The translations under genes and the position numbers were made by a program. This document shows positions 9,718-19,290 of a stretch of DNA of 64,000 bases, piece after piece (position 1 is the first letter of the stretch; every line of letters begins with the position of its first letter). The DNA is from Tritrichomonas foetus (lineage: Eukaryota; Parabasalia; Tritrichomonadida; Tritrichomonadidae), in contig MLAK01000926.1 in the NCBI GenBank assembly GCA_001839685.1, forward strand, positions 183,428 through 247,427, read 5' to 3'. The notes under the pieces are model-generated. The model was not told where the DNA came from. It saw nothing but the letters and a program-made list of their open reading frames with translations, and made no database searches.

Positions 9718-11415
9718 TTAATATTGAATTCGATTATACCTTTTCGATTGTCTTATTTGTGTCAAAAAACTATCAATGAATTTAATATTAGTTTCCTCAC
9801 TCAAAGGAAAAAGTGGCAAATCATTATAAAACTCTAATGATTCTGCATTCAACAATTTCTTTAATTTCTCTAAAGCTCTGCGTGGATTTAGTTGTCGTTG
9901 TGATTCTAAGCTCATTGTAATTTCTTTTACAGCGAAATTTTTGTTATAGATGGCATTTTCGCCAAAAATGTTTTTGAAGCTGCTTTTTTCCAAAACTGAT
10001 AAGAAAGACAAATTGGTTCCCTTTTCAACAGTATTTGCAATTATAGTGAATGCGCAAAGAGTCAAGTAATCATCTTTGTAAGGCCAATTGCAAAGCATGC
10101 TTTTAACAGTTGATTCAAATTCAATTTTATTTTTGGGATTTTCGATATATTTTATAAAAGCGTCAAGGAATGAAGCAAAATAGTTATAGTCATCTATAAG
10201 TTCTTTAATTGAGTTAGCTTCATCTCTATCAATTTCCAAACTTTTGAAAAAATTATCAATGATATCATCAGAACTCTGACGAATTCGGGTAAATGAAATT
10301 ATTAAATTTGCATAGAAAACAGTTTTCTCATCACCTTTTAAGTAAAAGGCAGGATTTTCAATACACTTACACAAATAATCATAAAGATTATATTGTGGAG
10401 TATTTTTGTTACTATTTTCTGCAGTATTTTCATTGTTTTCGTTATTGTTATTGATTTCAGCGTCTTCTTGGTTACTTTCATTATTTGGTAGATTTGCCAT
10501 TTTCAAATTGTTATTTTTATAATTCCAATGAAACAAGCTCGAGAAAAATTCCTGTCTTTGAGTGAGCTGATAGTTTTCGCGTGTTTTCCTTGATGAAGAT
10601 TCGTTACAATTGAAGCTGTAAGATTCATCAATATCACTATATACAATCATATAAAAATTATATACATCAGAATTAACATCGATCTTCTTCGTTGATTCAT
10701 CTCTAACAAGAATGCATTCATCAAAATTTAAGAAAATGAAAAGTCCTGGATGCTTATTTTTCAAATCACTACCAATTGCAAATGCAAGACGATGTTTCTC
10801 GAAATTATACTGAATACTCTGAATCATCATTGTAGTGTCACACAAATAAACAATTGGTGCTCTTGTAAAGTAATATTTTTGATAAGTATGAGATATTGCA
10901 GATTGAAGATCATCATCATTTAATTGCATGTCACTTAAGTCAAACCATTTAAATCCCATTGTAAAGTATTGATCAGAGAATGAATCAAACAAATTCCGAA
11001 ACAAGCTGGGGCTGAAATCACTTGTATTTTGAAGAAATCGGTTAATCTTCACATTTTGGTGAAAATCATTGTTTTCTGAATCATAAATTTCGTTTATCAA
11101 ATGAAAAATAATTTTTTTAAAATCTGTGAAAAAATTGTATTTATCGCTTTCAAATATATTTGAAGATATTCTTGAGTCATTTGAAGTATTTAAAATATTA
11201 AAAAATCGTTTCTGGATTGTTGGAATAGTCTGGAGTCCAATTGAGAATAAAGACAGATAATTGAAATTTATTGGTAACTGTATTACTGGGATATCAAGTT
11301 TTTGTTGATCAGTCATTGGTTCTTTCGCGTATGGGTGAAATAATCGAAATAGAAAAAAATCTGCGTATGGCAAATATTTCCTCCATGTTGACCTTACTTT
11401 GATATATTTCACCAT
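9718..11415 (-). CDS. hypothetical protein, 565 aa
   Basis: This is a long intact ORF with no domain I can name. It is rich in Phe, Tyr, Asn and Asp, with an Asn/Glu low-complexity stretch near residues 305-335 (ENNENTAENSNKN). The region around TRAPIVYLCDTTMMIQ, followed by alternating hydrophobic strands up to NFYMIVYSD, has a faint resemblance to the C-terminal part of ubiquitin-specific proteases, but the Cys box is not visible and I do not claim it. The ATG lies 79 bp from the TTAA flank of an inserted element, so its promoter region may have been displaced. A TGA sits in frame three codons upstream of this ATG, which supports the chosen start. The gene ends with TAA and is convergent with the glycosyltransferase gene. 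Confidence 0.6.
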   Translation of the reverse strand: MVKYIKVRSTWRKYLPYADFFLFRLFHPYAKEPMTDQQKLDIPVIQLPINFNYLSLFSIGLQTIPTIQKRFFNILNTSNDSRISSNIFESDKYNFFTDFKKIIFHLINEIYDSENNDFHQNVKINRFLQNTSDFSPSLFRNLFDSFSDQYFTMGFKWFDLSDMQLNDDDLQSAISHTYQKYYFTRAPIVYLCDTTMMIQSIQYNFEKHRLAFAIGSDLKNKHPGLFIFLNFDECILVRDESTKKIDVNSDVYNFYMIVYSDIDESYSFNCNESSSRKTRENYQLTQRQEFFSSLFHWNYKNNNLKMANLPNNESNQEDAEINNNNENNENTAENSNKNTPQYNLYDYLCKCIENPAFYLKGDEKTVFYANLIISFTRIRQSSDDIIDNFFKSLEIDRDEANSIKELIDDYNYFASFLDAFIKYIENPKNKIEFESTVKSMLCNWPYKDDYLTLCAFTIIANTVEKGTNLSFLSVLEKSSFKNIFGENAIYNKNFAVKEITMSLESQRQLNPRRALEKLKKLLNAESLEFYNDLPLFPLSEETNIKFIDSFLTQIRQSKRYNRIQY

Positions 11416-11497
11416 TATCTGACATAATCAAGTGAATTTCATAATAATTATATTTCACCTTTTTTTGGTAAATGACAGAGTTAGAATTTCCTTTTAA

Positions 11498-11530
11498 GGG
11501 CATAGTTTAGCAAGAGATGGTTATATTTAT
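11498..11530 (+). repeat. left terminal inverted repeat, 33 bp
   Basis: Perfect inverted match to 12838-12870. Identity stops abruptly after base 33 on the inner side. Confidence 0.85.
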
Positions 11531-11676
11531 ATTTTGGCCTTAATTTCTCCATGGATGGTCAAACATTCCAATTAAATAGAAAAATGTAATCCCAAAAACC
11601 CGTTCGATGTCCTAAATATGATTTTATAGTTTTATTATAGCTGGTAAATCTGAAATATCAGTTAAATGTTATCATC

Positions 11677-11856
11677 ATGAGAAATGAAGATTCCATCATC
11701 AATTATTTTTTCGTGGCTGAGAAAGCTCGACGTCAAGTTGTAGACATCCATATGAATGATTTAAGTTGCCTGCTAACGATTTTTGATAGATTACGATTAT
11801 GCCGGAATAAATTTTTTAAAATTGGTTGTTTAAGTATCCCCAACTGGAAGATATAA
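11677..11856 (+). CDS. small ORF inside the TTAA element (possible captured fragment)
   Basis: An ATG-initiated ORF of 59 codons has more balanced composition than its surroundings, with a charged helical start (FFVAEKARRQVVDIH) and cysteines late. It is the only protein-like stretch in the element. It could be a captured host exon, a transposase relic or chance; no family is recognised. Confidence 0.2.
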   Translation: MRNEDSIINYFFVAEKARRQVVDIHMNDLSCLLTIFDRLRLCRNKFFKIGCLSIPNWKI

Positions 11857-12837
11857 ATAATTCTTATATTGTTGCTATGTATTTGTATTTGTATTCTAAT
11901 GGGTAATTAAATTTATTTATTATTATATGCAGAAAATAAATTGGATAAAGATGTTTTAAACAGTCCATTTTTGGGGCCTCACAAATTAAAAATAATCATT
12001 TTCTGAAAAAGTTACCATCAGAAAATTTATATTTGAAATATCTTTTGATATTTAATTAATATAGTGTTAATATTGTAATAAGATATATTATATTATTAGT
12101 TAATAGCTGCATAAGATGTAAAATAATAATATTAATGATTTCAATCAAATTAAATTTATTCATATTTTATTTTCATTCAATTTTTTTTATTATAGTTATT
12201 ATCTATCTTTCTGAAATTCACAAGATAATTTGATATGTAAAATTTAGGACTTGAAATGTCTGTTACTGGGAAAAATAGGAAACTAATAATTTTTACTAAT
12301 CATATAATTATTTCATTTACTGGTTAACTCTAGATGTAGGGATTGGGTTTATAAAGAGATGCTTTCATGTCTAATGGTTTTTTGATTTGTTTTCGCAATG
12401 CTTTTCTATATTCGAAGTACTCAAATGAATGATAAAAATTTTTTCTTTGAATTACATTCAATTTTTTCAATCATTTTCTTCTTTTTTTAATGAATCCACT
12501 TTTCACTCCAATATAATATGCTGAAAACAATATATCATATAATAAATCAAATATAAAAAGCTATATCAGAATATATTAAAATATTATAGATAAAATAAAA
12601 AGATAATTCTATTTTATATTTACTAAATATTCTGTTAATTATTTTGTAAATTGTGAACACTTACAAAAAGTTTCAATTCCCACAAGCATGTCATCTAAAA
12701 GTGTGGAATAAAAACGAAATAAATTATTATTATGATTTTATCTTTATTAACTACGTCTATATATTCTTTAAACTAAGTTAACAATTGATTTCATAAATTT
12801 TTCCCGAAGATATCGATAAACAACCTATTTCTCTCAA

Positions 12838-12870
12838 ATAAATATAACCATCTCTTGCTAAACTATGCCC
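12838..12870 (-). repeat. right terminal inverted repeat, 33 bp
   Basis: Perfect inverted match to 11498-11530, followed directly by TTAA at 12871. Confidence 0.85.
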
Positions 12871-12918
12871 TTAAAAAATTAATGTAAATTATTTAAAAAG
12901 TTCCTCCCTTTTTTTCGA

Positions 12919-13608
12919 ATGACGGCTAAAAAGGATGAAAAACCTCCTCACTTATTTAAGTTCAAAGATAACTTTCACGAGCTTTTTAATGATTGGACAT
13001 TTTATTATTTAATTCCAAACCGCTTGAACTCGAAAACTCCAAATTGGAATTCCTATCTCAAAAAATTACACGATTTTGGGACATTTGAAGATTTTTGGGC
13101 AATCATAAACTCAATCGAGCCAGCCGGCCAACTTCAAAAAGGATGCCGTTATTATATTTTCAAAAAAGATATCCGACCTTTATGGGAAGACGAAAAAAAT
13201 ACAGGAGGAAGAGAAATTTCCATTCAATACAATTTACCGCCAGAGCCAAAAGGAAAGCATTTCCACAATAATCAGCCAACGCCTCATTACGCCGAATATC
13301 TCAAAAAGTTAGAGCCTATCCAAACCATGGCACAGGAAAAGTGGATTGAATTGTCTGTTGCTATTCTATGTAATAAATCTAATTATTTTGTCCACAATGA
13401 ATTCATTAATGGAATTGAATTTAATGTTCGCGCAAAAGCGATAAAAGTTGGAATATGGACAAAGCCTGTTACAGAAGAACAGTTTGAACAAATTAAAAAT
13501 GATCTCATCAAAATTCTCAAATTTGGTGATCATCCCGACCAAGAAGAGTTTTGGACAGAAGTGATCATGCTTGAAAAAGAAAAAGAAGCCATGCGCCAAA
13601 AAAAGTAA
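12919..13608 (+). CDS. EIF4E: eukaryotic translation initiation factor 4E
   Basis: The 229-residue protein has the eIF4E core. TPNWNSYLKKLHDFGTFEDFW aligns with the stretch holding the first cap-stacking Trp and the dorsal-surface FW. PLWEDEKNTGG supplies the second stacking Trp and the Glu that contacts guanine. FNVRAKAIKVGIWT supplies the basic residues for the cap phosphates and the third Trp. eIF4E binds the mRNA 5' cap and recruits ribosomes. Length matches the family. The usual GGRW is GGREI here, and an insertion of about 20 residues (KGKHFHNNQPTP region) follows, so it is a divergent member. The ATG is 45 bp from the inserted element; CCCTTTTTTT between them could act as a CCTTT-type initiator. 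The stop codon lies in TAAAG. Confidence 0.92.
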   Translation: MTAKKDEKPPHLFKFKDNFHELFNDWTFYYLIPNRLNSKTPNWNSYLKKLHDFGTFEDFWAIINSIEPAGQLQKGCRYYIFKKDIRPLWEDEKNTGGREISIQYNLPPEPKGKHFHNNQPTPHYAEYLKKLEPIQTMAQEKWIELSVAILCNKSNYFVHNEFINGIEFNVRAKAIKVGIWTKPVTEEQFEQIKNDLIKILKFGDHPDQEEFWTEVIMLEKEKEAMRQKK

Positions 13609-13695
13609 AGGAAAACAAAAAGTAAAGTAAAAAGGGAAAGTAAAGATAAATAAAGTAAAGTAAAAAAAAGTTAAGTAAAAAAAAAAGTAAAGTGT
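13600..13695 (+). repeat. AAAGT-rich simple repeat
   Basis: Irregular repeats of aaagtaaagta start at the eIF4E stop codon and run into its 3' flank. Being purine-rich on one strand, it may affect 3'-end formation; that is inference. Confidence 0.7.
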
Positions 13696-14000
13696 TTAAT
13701 CGTGAACATTTAAGGTCAAATGAAAAGTCAAATTAATTAAAAGTGTTCACGGTAAAATTGGTCGCACTTGAATAAGTAATTTCGATTTGGAAAAAAAAAG
13801 AAAAGGGGAAAAAAAAATCATTTCCAATTATCTTCATATGTCATGTAACAAATTCTGTTTTTCTTTCTTATCTTTTTTTAATATTTATTTTCAGATAATT
13901 CTTCTAGCTACTCTTGAATAATTCAAATCACGTTTGAAATTTCTTTCACGAATTTCTTTCAGGTCACATTTCATTAAATAACGTACTTTTAAAATCTCAA
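13696..14000. other. intergenic region with a small inverted repeat
   Basis: CGTGAACA near 13700 and TGTTCACG near 13746 form a perfect 8-bp stem with a loop of roughly 35-40 bases. The rest is A- or T-rich. No gene seen. Confidence 0.4.
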
Positions 14001-15230
14001 ATGCGAAAGAGCCGAAACGAATATGATGCAGATGATGTCCGCGATATAGTTGAAAGCCTTATTTCAGGAATGTCTCTCGCAAGGGTTCCTGATGAACTTC
14101 ATACGCAACTTTTAATGCCATTATCTGCTGCTAAAAATGAAGCCATTGTTGCAGGGAATTCATCAGCAGTCAAAAGAATTCAATCGATTATGCGAGAATT
14201 ACGATTAAATCCAGGGAAACGAAATGGAGGAAGCAGCCGGGCGAGTTCGCGTCCTCAATCGGCATTTGTTACTTCCAGAGCAATGAACGACAAAATAGGC
14301 AATCTTGATGTCACTATTGATGAACTTTTAGAAGGCCGCTCGCTTGATACAGTTGAATCTTCGCTCATTTCGCGATTAATTCCAGCCATGAAAAATCGGA
14401 AACAAGGTCTGATTGCGAACGGAGACTATCATGGATCCCAATTATTAGAAAATCTTATTCAAGAAGCGAATTCTAAACATTACGAAGCAACATATCAAAA
14501 TGTGCAGAGTACAAAACTAAACAACCTGAAATTGCAACTTTTACAAGCAAAAGCAGACCTGGAAGCAGCAGAAAACTTCTGGAAAGAATCCAAGGAGCAA
14601 CAAGAAAATGACTTTAATGAAAGTTTGGCACTTTTGGAAGAACAACAAGCACAGCAATTGATTGATTATGACAATTCATTTCCAGAAAACTTGCCAGCCA
14701 ATTTCAGAAAACTTAGTTGTCATGTTTTACAACTTCGTGAACAGGAAAAACATTTGGTCCTTTCCAAGCGCTATGAAGACGCGATCCCATTTCGCGAGCG
14801 TGCTGACAAACTTGAAGCAAAAGAGCTTGAGCAACAAAGACAGAAATTCATTCGCGCATTTAACACGCAACGTGAGCAATTGCTTGAAACGCACGCTTCA
14901 CAGAAAAGATGTTTTGAAAGAAACTGGGAAAGAAAGTGGGAAAGATTCAATAAAGAAAAAGAACATGAAATATCGGTGTTACATAAAACTATCGCAAATT
15001 TCGAAAGAAAGATTGGAATGCTGGAAAATGAAACTGACTTCGTGACCGCCCCAAGCACACCAAGGCATACGCCGAGGGTGTCGTCTCGTCAGAGTACAAT
15101 GAATAGAGCTCCAATGAGAACAACACCTGCTAATATGAATGCGAGAGTGAGAAATATTGCGGCATCAAGAATGACACAAAAGAAACCTGTAATTAGAAGA
15201 GTGCCATCAGCTCGTGAGCAAGTATATTAA
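14001..15230 (+). CDS. coiled-coil protein, 409 aa
   Basis: Residues about 1-70 and 100-165 contain two similar helical segments (DVRDIVESLISGMSL... and DVTIDELLEGRSLD...), separated by a Ser/Arg-rich linker. Residues about 165-345 are a long Glu/Gln/Lys-rich coiled coil that includes the block EDAIPFRERADKLEAKE. The tail is basic with Ser, Thr, Pro and Arg (TPRHTPRVSSRQS). This architecture recalls a large family of roughly 400-residue coiled-coil proteins in trichomonads; a cytoskeletal role is plausible but unproven. The ATG directly follows a TCA-containing stretch. Confidence 0.7.
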   Translation: MRKSRNEYDADDVRDIVESLISGMSLARVPDELHTQLLMPLSAAKNEAIVAGNSSAVKRIQSIMRELRLNPGKRNGGSSRASSRPQSAFVTSRAMNDKIGNLDVTIDELLEGRSLDTVESSLISRLIPAMKNRKQGLIANGDYHGSQLLENLIQEANSKHYEATYQNVQSTKLNNLKLQLLQAKADLEAAENFWKESKEQQENDFNESLALLEEQQAQQLIDYDNSFPENLPANFRKLSCHVLQLREQEKHLVLSKRYEDAIPFRERADKLEAKELEQQRQKFIRAFNTQREQLLETHASQKRCFERNWERKWERFNKEKEHEISVLHKTIANFERKIGMLENETDFVTAPSTPRHTPRVSSRQSTMNRAPMRTTPANMNARVRNIAASRMTQKKPVIRRVPSAREQVY

Positions 15231-15649
15231 TATTATCTATGAAAATCTATTTTAATTTTAATTGTTTTGAAATAAATCTTAATTATTTAAATGCTTTGTT
15301 TTCTTCTTTGAATAGCTGCTAAGAAAGAAAGTAATTCAATTTTAATTATTGTAGAAAATGAAATGCAAATGACGTGTTTTCAACTTTTTCAATAAATAAG
15401 ATCAAAAAGTTGAAATGTAAAATTTTACAACTTTTGTATCACAAAACTGGATAATTTTTTGACTTTTTGAAAATTGGTTAAATCACCTTGAATTTCACCA
15501 TAGGAAATATTGATTTCTAATTGGCCGGAACAAAAAAATCCATCAAATGAAAATGAATTATTAAACGTCATTTAGCTCAAAAAAGTTTTCAAAAAGTGGA
15601 AAAAATCCCTCCGATCTCACTATTCTAATTTTTATTTCCCATAATAAAA
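15231..15649. promoter_or_regulatory. UBA1 upstream region with initiator-like TCACTATT
   Basis: TCACTATT at 15617-15624 resembles the TCA-type initiator known from T. vaginalis and lies 26 bases before the E1 start codon. The remainder is AT-rich with no gene. Confidence 0.45.
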
Positions 15650-18600
15650 ATGTCTTCAGAACCAGTCATCGACGAAAATCTTTATAGCCGCCAGATCTAC
15701 GTTCTTGGTGTTGATGCCATGAAGAAGCTTGCTGCTTCATCGGTCTTAATTTCAGGAATGGGTGGATTAGGTGTTGAAATCGCTAAAAACGTAATCCTTG
15801 CAGGTATCAATAATGTTACAATTCACGATTGCCGCAATGTCCAGATGAGCGATCTCGCCTCAAATTTCTATTTAAGTGAATCCGTTATTGGTCAAAATCG
15901 AGCCCTTGCGTGCCTCGAAAAGCTATCAAGTTTGAATGAGTACGTTACAGTTAGTGCCAAAAACGACGAATTAACAAACGATTTCATCCAAAATTATAAT
16001 TGCGTTGTTATCACTGATTACCACAGAGAATCCGAAATCAACCGAATTTCTACATTCTGTCATGAAAATAACATCAAATTAATCCTTACGGAGACTCACG
16101 GAGTTTTCGCATATATCTTCAATGATTTTGGCCAGTCTTTCTTTGTGAATGATCCTAATGGTGAACCACCTGCCAGATTCCTGATTTCATTCATCACAAA
16201 TTCAGAAAACGGAACAGTCACAATCGCAGAAGATGAGGCGCACGACCTCGGTGATGATTCACGTGTCAGATTTGAAGAGGTTGAGGGAATGACTGAAGTG
16301 AATGGAAAAGAATTTGACATCAAACTAATTGATAGGCGTCATTTTACAATTGGCGATACATCCAACTTTGGAAAATACACTTCAGTTCACCGAAGTGGTT
16401 ATGGAAACCAAGTTATTGTTCCAAAAGAGATGAAATTCAATAAATTAACTGAAGCACTTAAACAAAATGGAGAAACAATATCAACACCGTTTGATTTCTG
16501 CGCTTTTGGAAGAGATCAGCAAGTTGTGCTTGCTTTTATTGCTTCTCACCGAGTCCTTGAAAAGCACGAGAGTGAATCCACTGAAACATATTCTAACATT
16601 TCAGCTGAAGAACTCATTTCTGCTGCAAGCGAACTTAATGAAGAATTCCATATTGTTGAGAGTATCGACGAAGATCTTTTCCGTGAGTTTGCCCGAGAAA
16701 GAGATGCAGTCATTTCTCCAACATGTGCAGCATTTGGTGGAATTGCTGGTCAAGAAGTCATCAAAGCAATTTCAAATAAATTCACACCAATTTATCAGTT
16801 CCTTGCTATGGCGTATGTTGAATCACTTCCAGCAGATAAAGAATATGAATTACAAAATGATAGATACGATCCATACCGCATTGTTTTTGGCAACAAGCAA
16901 CATGAAAAAATGACACAACTGAAATACTTCATGATTGGCGCTGGCGCTCTTGGATGCGAACAATTAAAGAATTGGGCATTGATGGGAATTGCTTCCGGCG
17001 AAAATGGAAAAGTGTATATTACAGACATGGACACAATTGAACGCTCTAACTTGAACAGGCAATTCTTATTCAGAAATTCCGATATCGGTAAAATGAAATC
17101 CGATGCTGCTGCTGCGGCTGCCAAAGTCATGAATCCTGCTTTCACTGTTGAAGCCCAGCAAAACAGAATCGGCCCAGAATCTGCTCATATTTACCATGAT
17201 CGATTCTACACATCACTCGATGGTGTTTGCAACGCTCTTGATAATGTCCAAACAAGACTATTCTCTGACCAAATGTGTGTATATTATCGTAAACCACTCC
17301 TAGAATCAGGAACACTTGGTCCTAAAGCGCACTATCAAATTGTCGCTCCTGATTTAACCGAAAGCTACGGCAGCCAACAAGATGCACCAGAAAAAGGTAT
17401 TCCTATGTGTACCTTACATAATTTCCCATCTTGCATAGACCATTGTTGTATGTGGGCTCGTGACCAATTCGGTGGACTGTTTGAACAACAACCACAAAGT
17501 GTGAACACACTCATTAAAGATCCAAAATCCATCGAAAGTAGTCGAAAAAGTGAACTCATCACCCTTCAACAAAGTCTTGAAGCTGCCAAATCATTTTTTG
17601 TTACTGAAAAATGCACCACCTTCGATGATTGCATTAGATGGGCACGCCTTAAGTTCGAAGAGTATTTCAACCATAAAATCAGAGACTTGCAACATGAATT
17701 TCCAAAAGATAAAATGACAGATGAAGGTTTGATGTTTTGGTCTGGAAACAAACGATTCCCAAGCCCAGTTGAATATGATGCAACTAATCAGTATCATGCA
17801 GACTTCATCAATGCTGCTGCAACTCTTCGTGCAAGAATTTGCGGTGTTCCAGTCGAATCAAATGCTGCTGAGCGTGCCTCAAAAGTCGAAGTTCCAGAAT
17901 GGAAACCATCAGGCACAAAAATCAAACTTGATGATGATCAAAACAATGAATCAAATCAAGATGATAATGAAGAAGATGATCAATCGATAGATTCCTTAAT
18001 TGCTGAAGTTCGTCCTTTATTGCTTGAACATAAACTTTTGAATCCTGAACAATTCGAAAAAGATGAAGATTCAAATGGCCACATGGATTTTGTCGCTGCA
18101 GCAGCAAACATTCGTGCAATTAACTATGATATTGAACCAAAAGATAAACTTGAGATTAAAAGAATTGCAGGAAAAATCATTCCAGCAATTGCAACAACTA
18201 CAGCAATGATTTGTGGGCTTGTTGCACTGGAAATGTATAAAGTTCATTCGATTGAAAAGAAGAAAGTTGAAGATTTCAGGTTTGGCTCTATAAATCTTGC
18301 TGTCTCTTTATTCAACATTGTTGAACCCGCACCATGCCACACTCAAAAGTGTGAAGCTAATGGATTAAGCTATACTTTATGGGATACTTGGACAATTAAA
18401 GGTGACTTAACAGTCAAAGAATTCATTGAAGCAGTGAAAGAAACTTATAAAGTTCAAGTTGACATGTTGAATATTGGAAAATCACTCGTCTATGCTTCAT
18501 TCATGCCAAAATACAACACAGATGAATACTTTAACAAGAAATTGACTGCCATTCTTGTGCAGGATATGAATCAACCACCACTTGCTGATGGACAATTCCT

Positions 18601-18697
18601 AATTCGGTGTGATGCAAACTGTGTCGACATTAATAATCCAGATGTTGATGTTGAAATTCCACCAATTGCCCTTGATATTCGTGGTGAATCTGCTTAA
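15650..18697 (+). CDS. UBA1: ubiquitin-activating enzyme E1
   Basis: The 1015-residue protein is close to the usual E1 length. An N-terminal inactive ThiF-like half (GMGGLGVEIAKN near residue 36) is followed by the active adenylation half (GAGALGCEQLKN, then the DMDTIERSNLNRQFLFR block). The catalytic cysteine is C587 in GIPMCTLHNFP, the E1 signature. A C-terminal ubiquitin-fold domain follows (from about 925). A short acidic insertion sits near residue 765. E1 uses ATP to form a ubiquitin thioester and passes it to E2s; the vWA-UBC protein in this window could be a distant client, but that is speculation. The stop codon lies in TAAAA. Confidence 0.97.
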   Translation: MSSEPVIDENLYSRQIYVLGVDAMKKLAASSVLISGMGGLGVEIAKNVILAGINNVTIHDCRNVQMSDLASNFYLSESVIGQNRALACLEKLSSLNEYVTVSAKNDELTNDFIQNYNCVVITDYHRESEINRISTFCHENNIKLILTETHGVFAYIFNDFGQSFFVNDPNGEPPARFLISFITNSENGTVTIAEDEAHDLGDDSRVRFEEVEGMTEVNGKEFDIKLIDRRHFTIGDTSNFGKYTSVHRSGYGNQVIVPKEMKFNKLTEALKQNGETISTPFDFCAFGRDQQVVLAFIASHRVLEKHESESTETYSNISAEELISAASELNEEFHIVESIDEDLFREFARERDAVISPTCAAFGGIAGQEVIKAISNKFTPIYQFLAMAYVESLPADKEYELQNDRYDPYRIVFGNKQHEKMTQLKYFMIGAGALGCEQLKNWALMGIASGENGKVYITDMDTIERSNLNRQFLFRNSDIGKMKSDAAAAAAKVMNPAFTVEAQQNRIGPESAHIYHDRFYTSLDGVCNALDNVQTRLFSDQMCVYYRKPLLESGTLGPKAHYQIVAPDLTESYGSQQDAPEKGIPMCTLHNFPSCIDHCCMWARDQFGGLFEQQPQSVNTLIKDPKSIESSRKSELITLQQSLEAAKSFFVTEKCTTFDDCIRWARLKFEEYFNHKIRDLQHEFPKDKMTDEGLMFWSGNKRFPSPVEYDATNQYHADFINAAATLRARICGVPVESNAAERASKVEVPEWKPSGTKIKLDDDQNNESNQDDNEEDDQSIDSLIAEVRPLLLEHKLLNPEQFEKDEDSNGHMDFVAAAANIRAINYDIEPKDKLEIKRIAGKIIPAIATTTAMICGLVALEMYKVHSIEKKKVEDFRFGSINLAVSLFNIVEPAPCHTQKCEANGLSYTLWDTWTIKGDLTVKEFIEAVKETYKVQVDMLNIGKSLVYASFMPKYNTDEYFNKKLTAILVQDMNQPPLADGQFLIRCDANCVDINNPDVDVEIPPIALDIRGESA

Positions 18698-19290
18698 AAT
18701 TAACTATCAAATAAAAACGTGTCATTCTAACTTCCTTTTGATTTATTTTTCATGATTGAGGTGTCATTGTTGATATTTATCTAAATTACTATTTTTCTAA
18801 ATTGATATTTATTTTTCTATCAAGTTCATCCTTATATATTCAAATGAAAGATTTGATAGTAATCAATATTTATTCTGCTTCATCTGCGACCAAAAAATTT
18901 CTTCTAAGTTTATCTACAAGCTAATAAATCAATTGTTACAATATTTTATCTTTTCATTTTTTGATTAAAGAAATATTTCGATGATAAAATCATTTTATAT
19001 TAGTTTTATATTACAGAAAGACTTCTGAAAGTAACTCGAGAATTTCAAAGAAAATTGTATTCTATTAAAATATTCTAAAGTGAACGAATCTTACATGTAT
19101 TCAAATTTTTCTAGAAAAAAAATCAGAATCAAAAATCGCACCATGAATTGAGTTAGAGTGTTTTACTTATTTCGGGTTTCCTCTCAAAATTCTGATGAGT
19201 ATTGAATATAAACTATTAATAGATGATCATCGAAATTTAGTGCTGAACATTTTTTGAAAGAAAAAATAAAGAGGAAAAATTCATTTGTTG
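18698..19290. other. AT-rich intergenic region
   Basis: Contains the E1 3' flank and the kinase promoter. TCATTTG directly precedes the kinase ATG. No gene or RNA recognised. Confidence 0.4.

Larger units (their letters stand above)
11498..12870. mobile_element. 1373-bp non-autonomous DNA element with 33-bp terminal inverted repeats and TTAA flanks
   Basis: The first 33 bases (beginning GGGCATAGTTTAGC) are found as a perfect reverse complement at 12838-12870. Immediately outside, both ends are flanked by TTAA (11494-11497 and 12871-12874), as expected for a 4-bp target-site duplication. The interior is AT-rich and has no ORF big enough for a transposase, so this looks like a MITE-type deletion derivative moved in trans. 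TTAA target preference is typical of piggyBac-type elements, which usually begin with CCC rather than GGG, so the superfamily is not settled. It sits 79 bp from the ATG of the 565-aa gene and 45 bp before the eIF4E ATG. Confidence 0.8.

Noticed and set aside
11309..11503. 64-codon ORF starting in the left inverted repeat
   Set aside because: It overlaps the 5' end of the 565-aa gene in another frame and the longer frame is the credible one.
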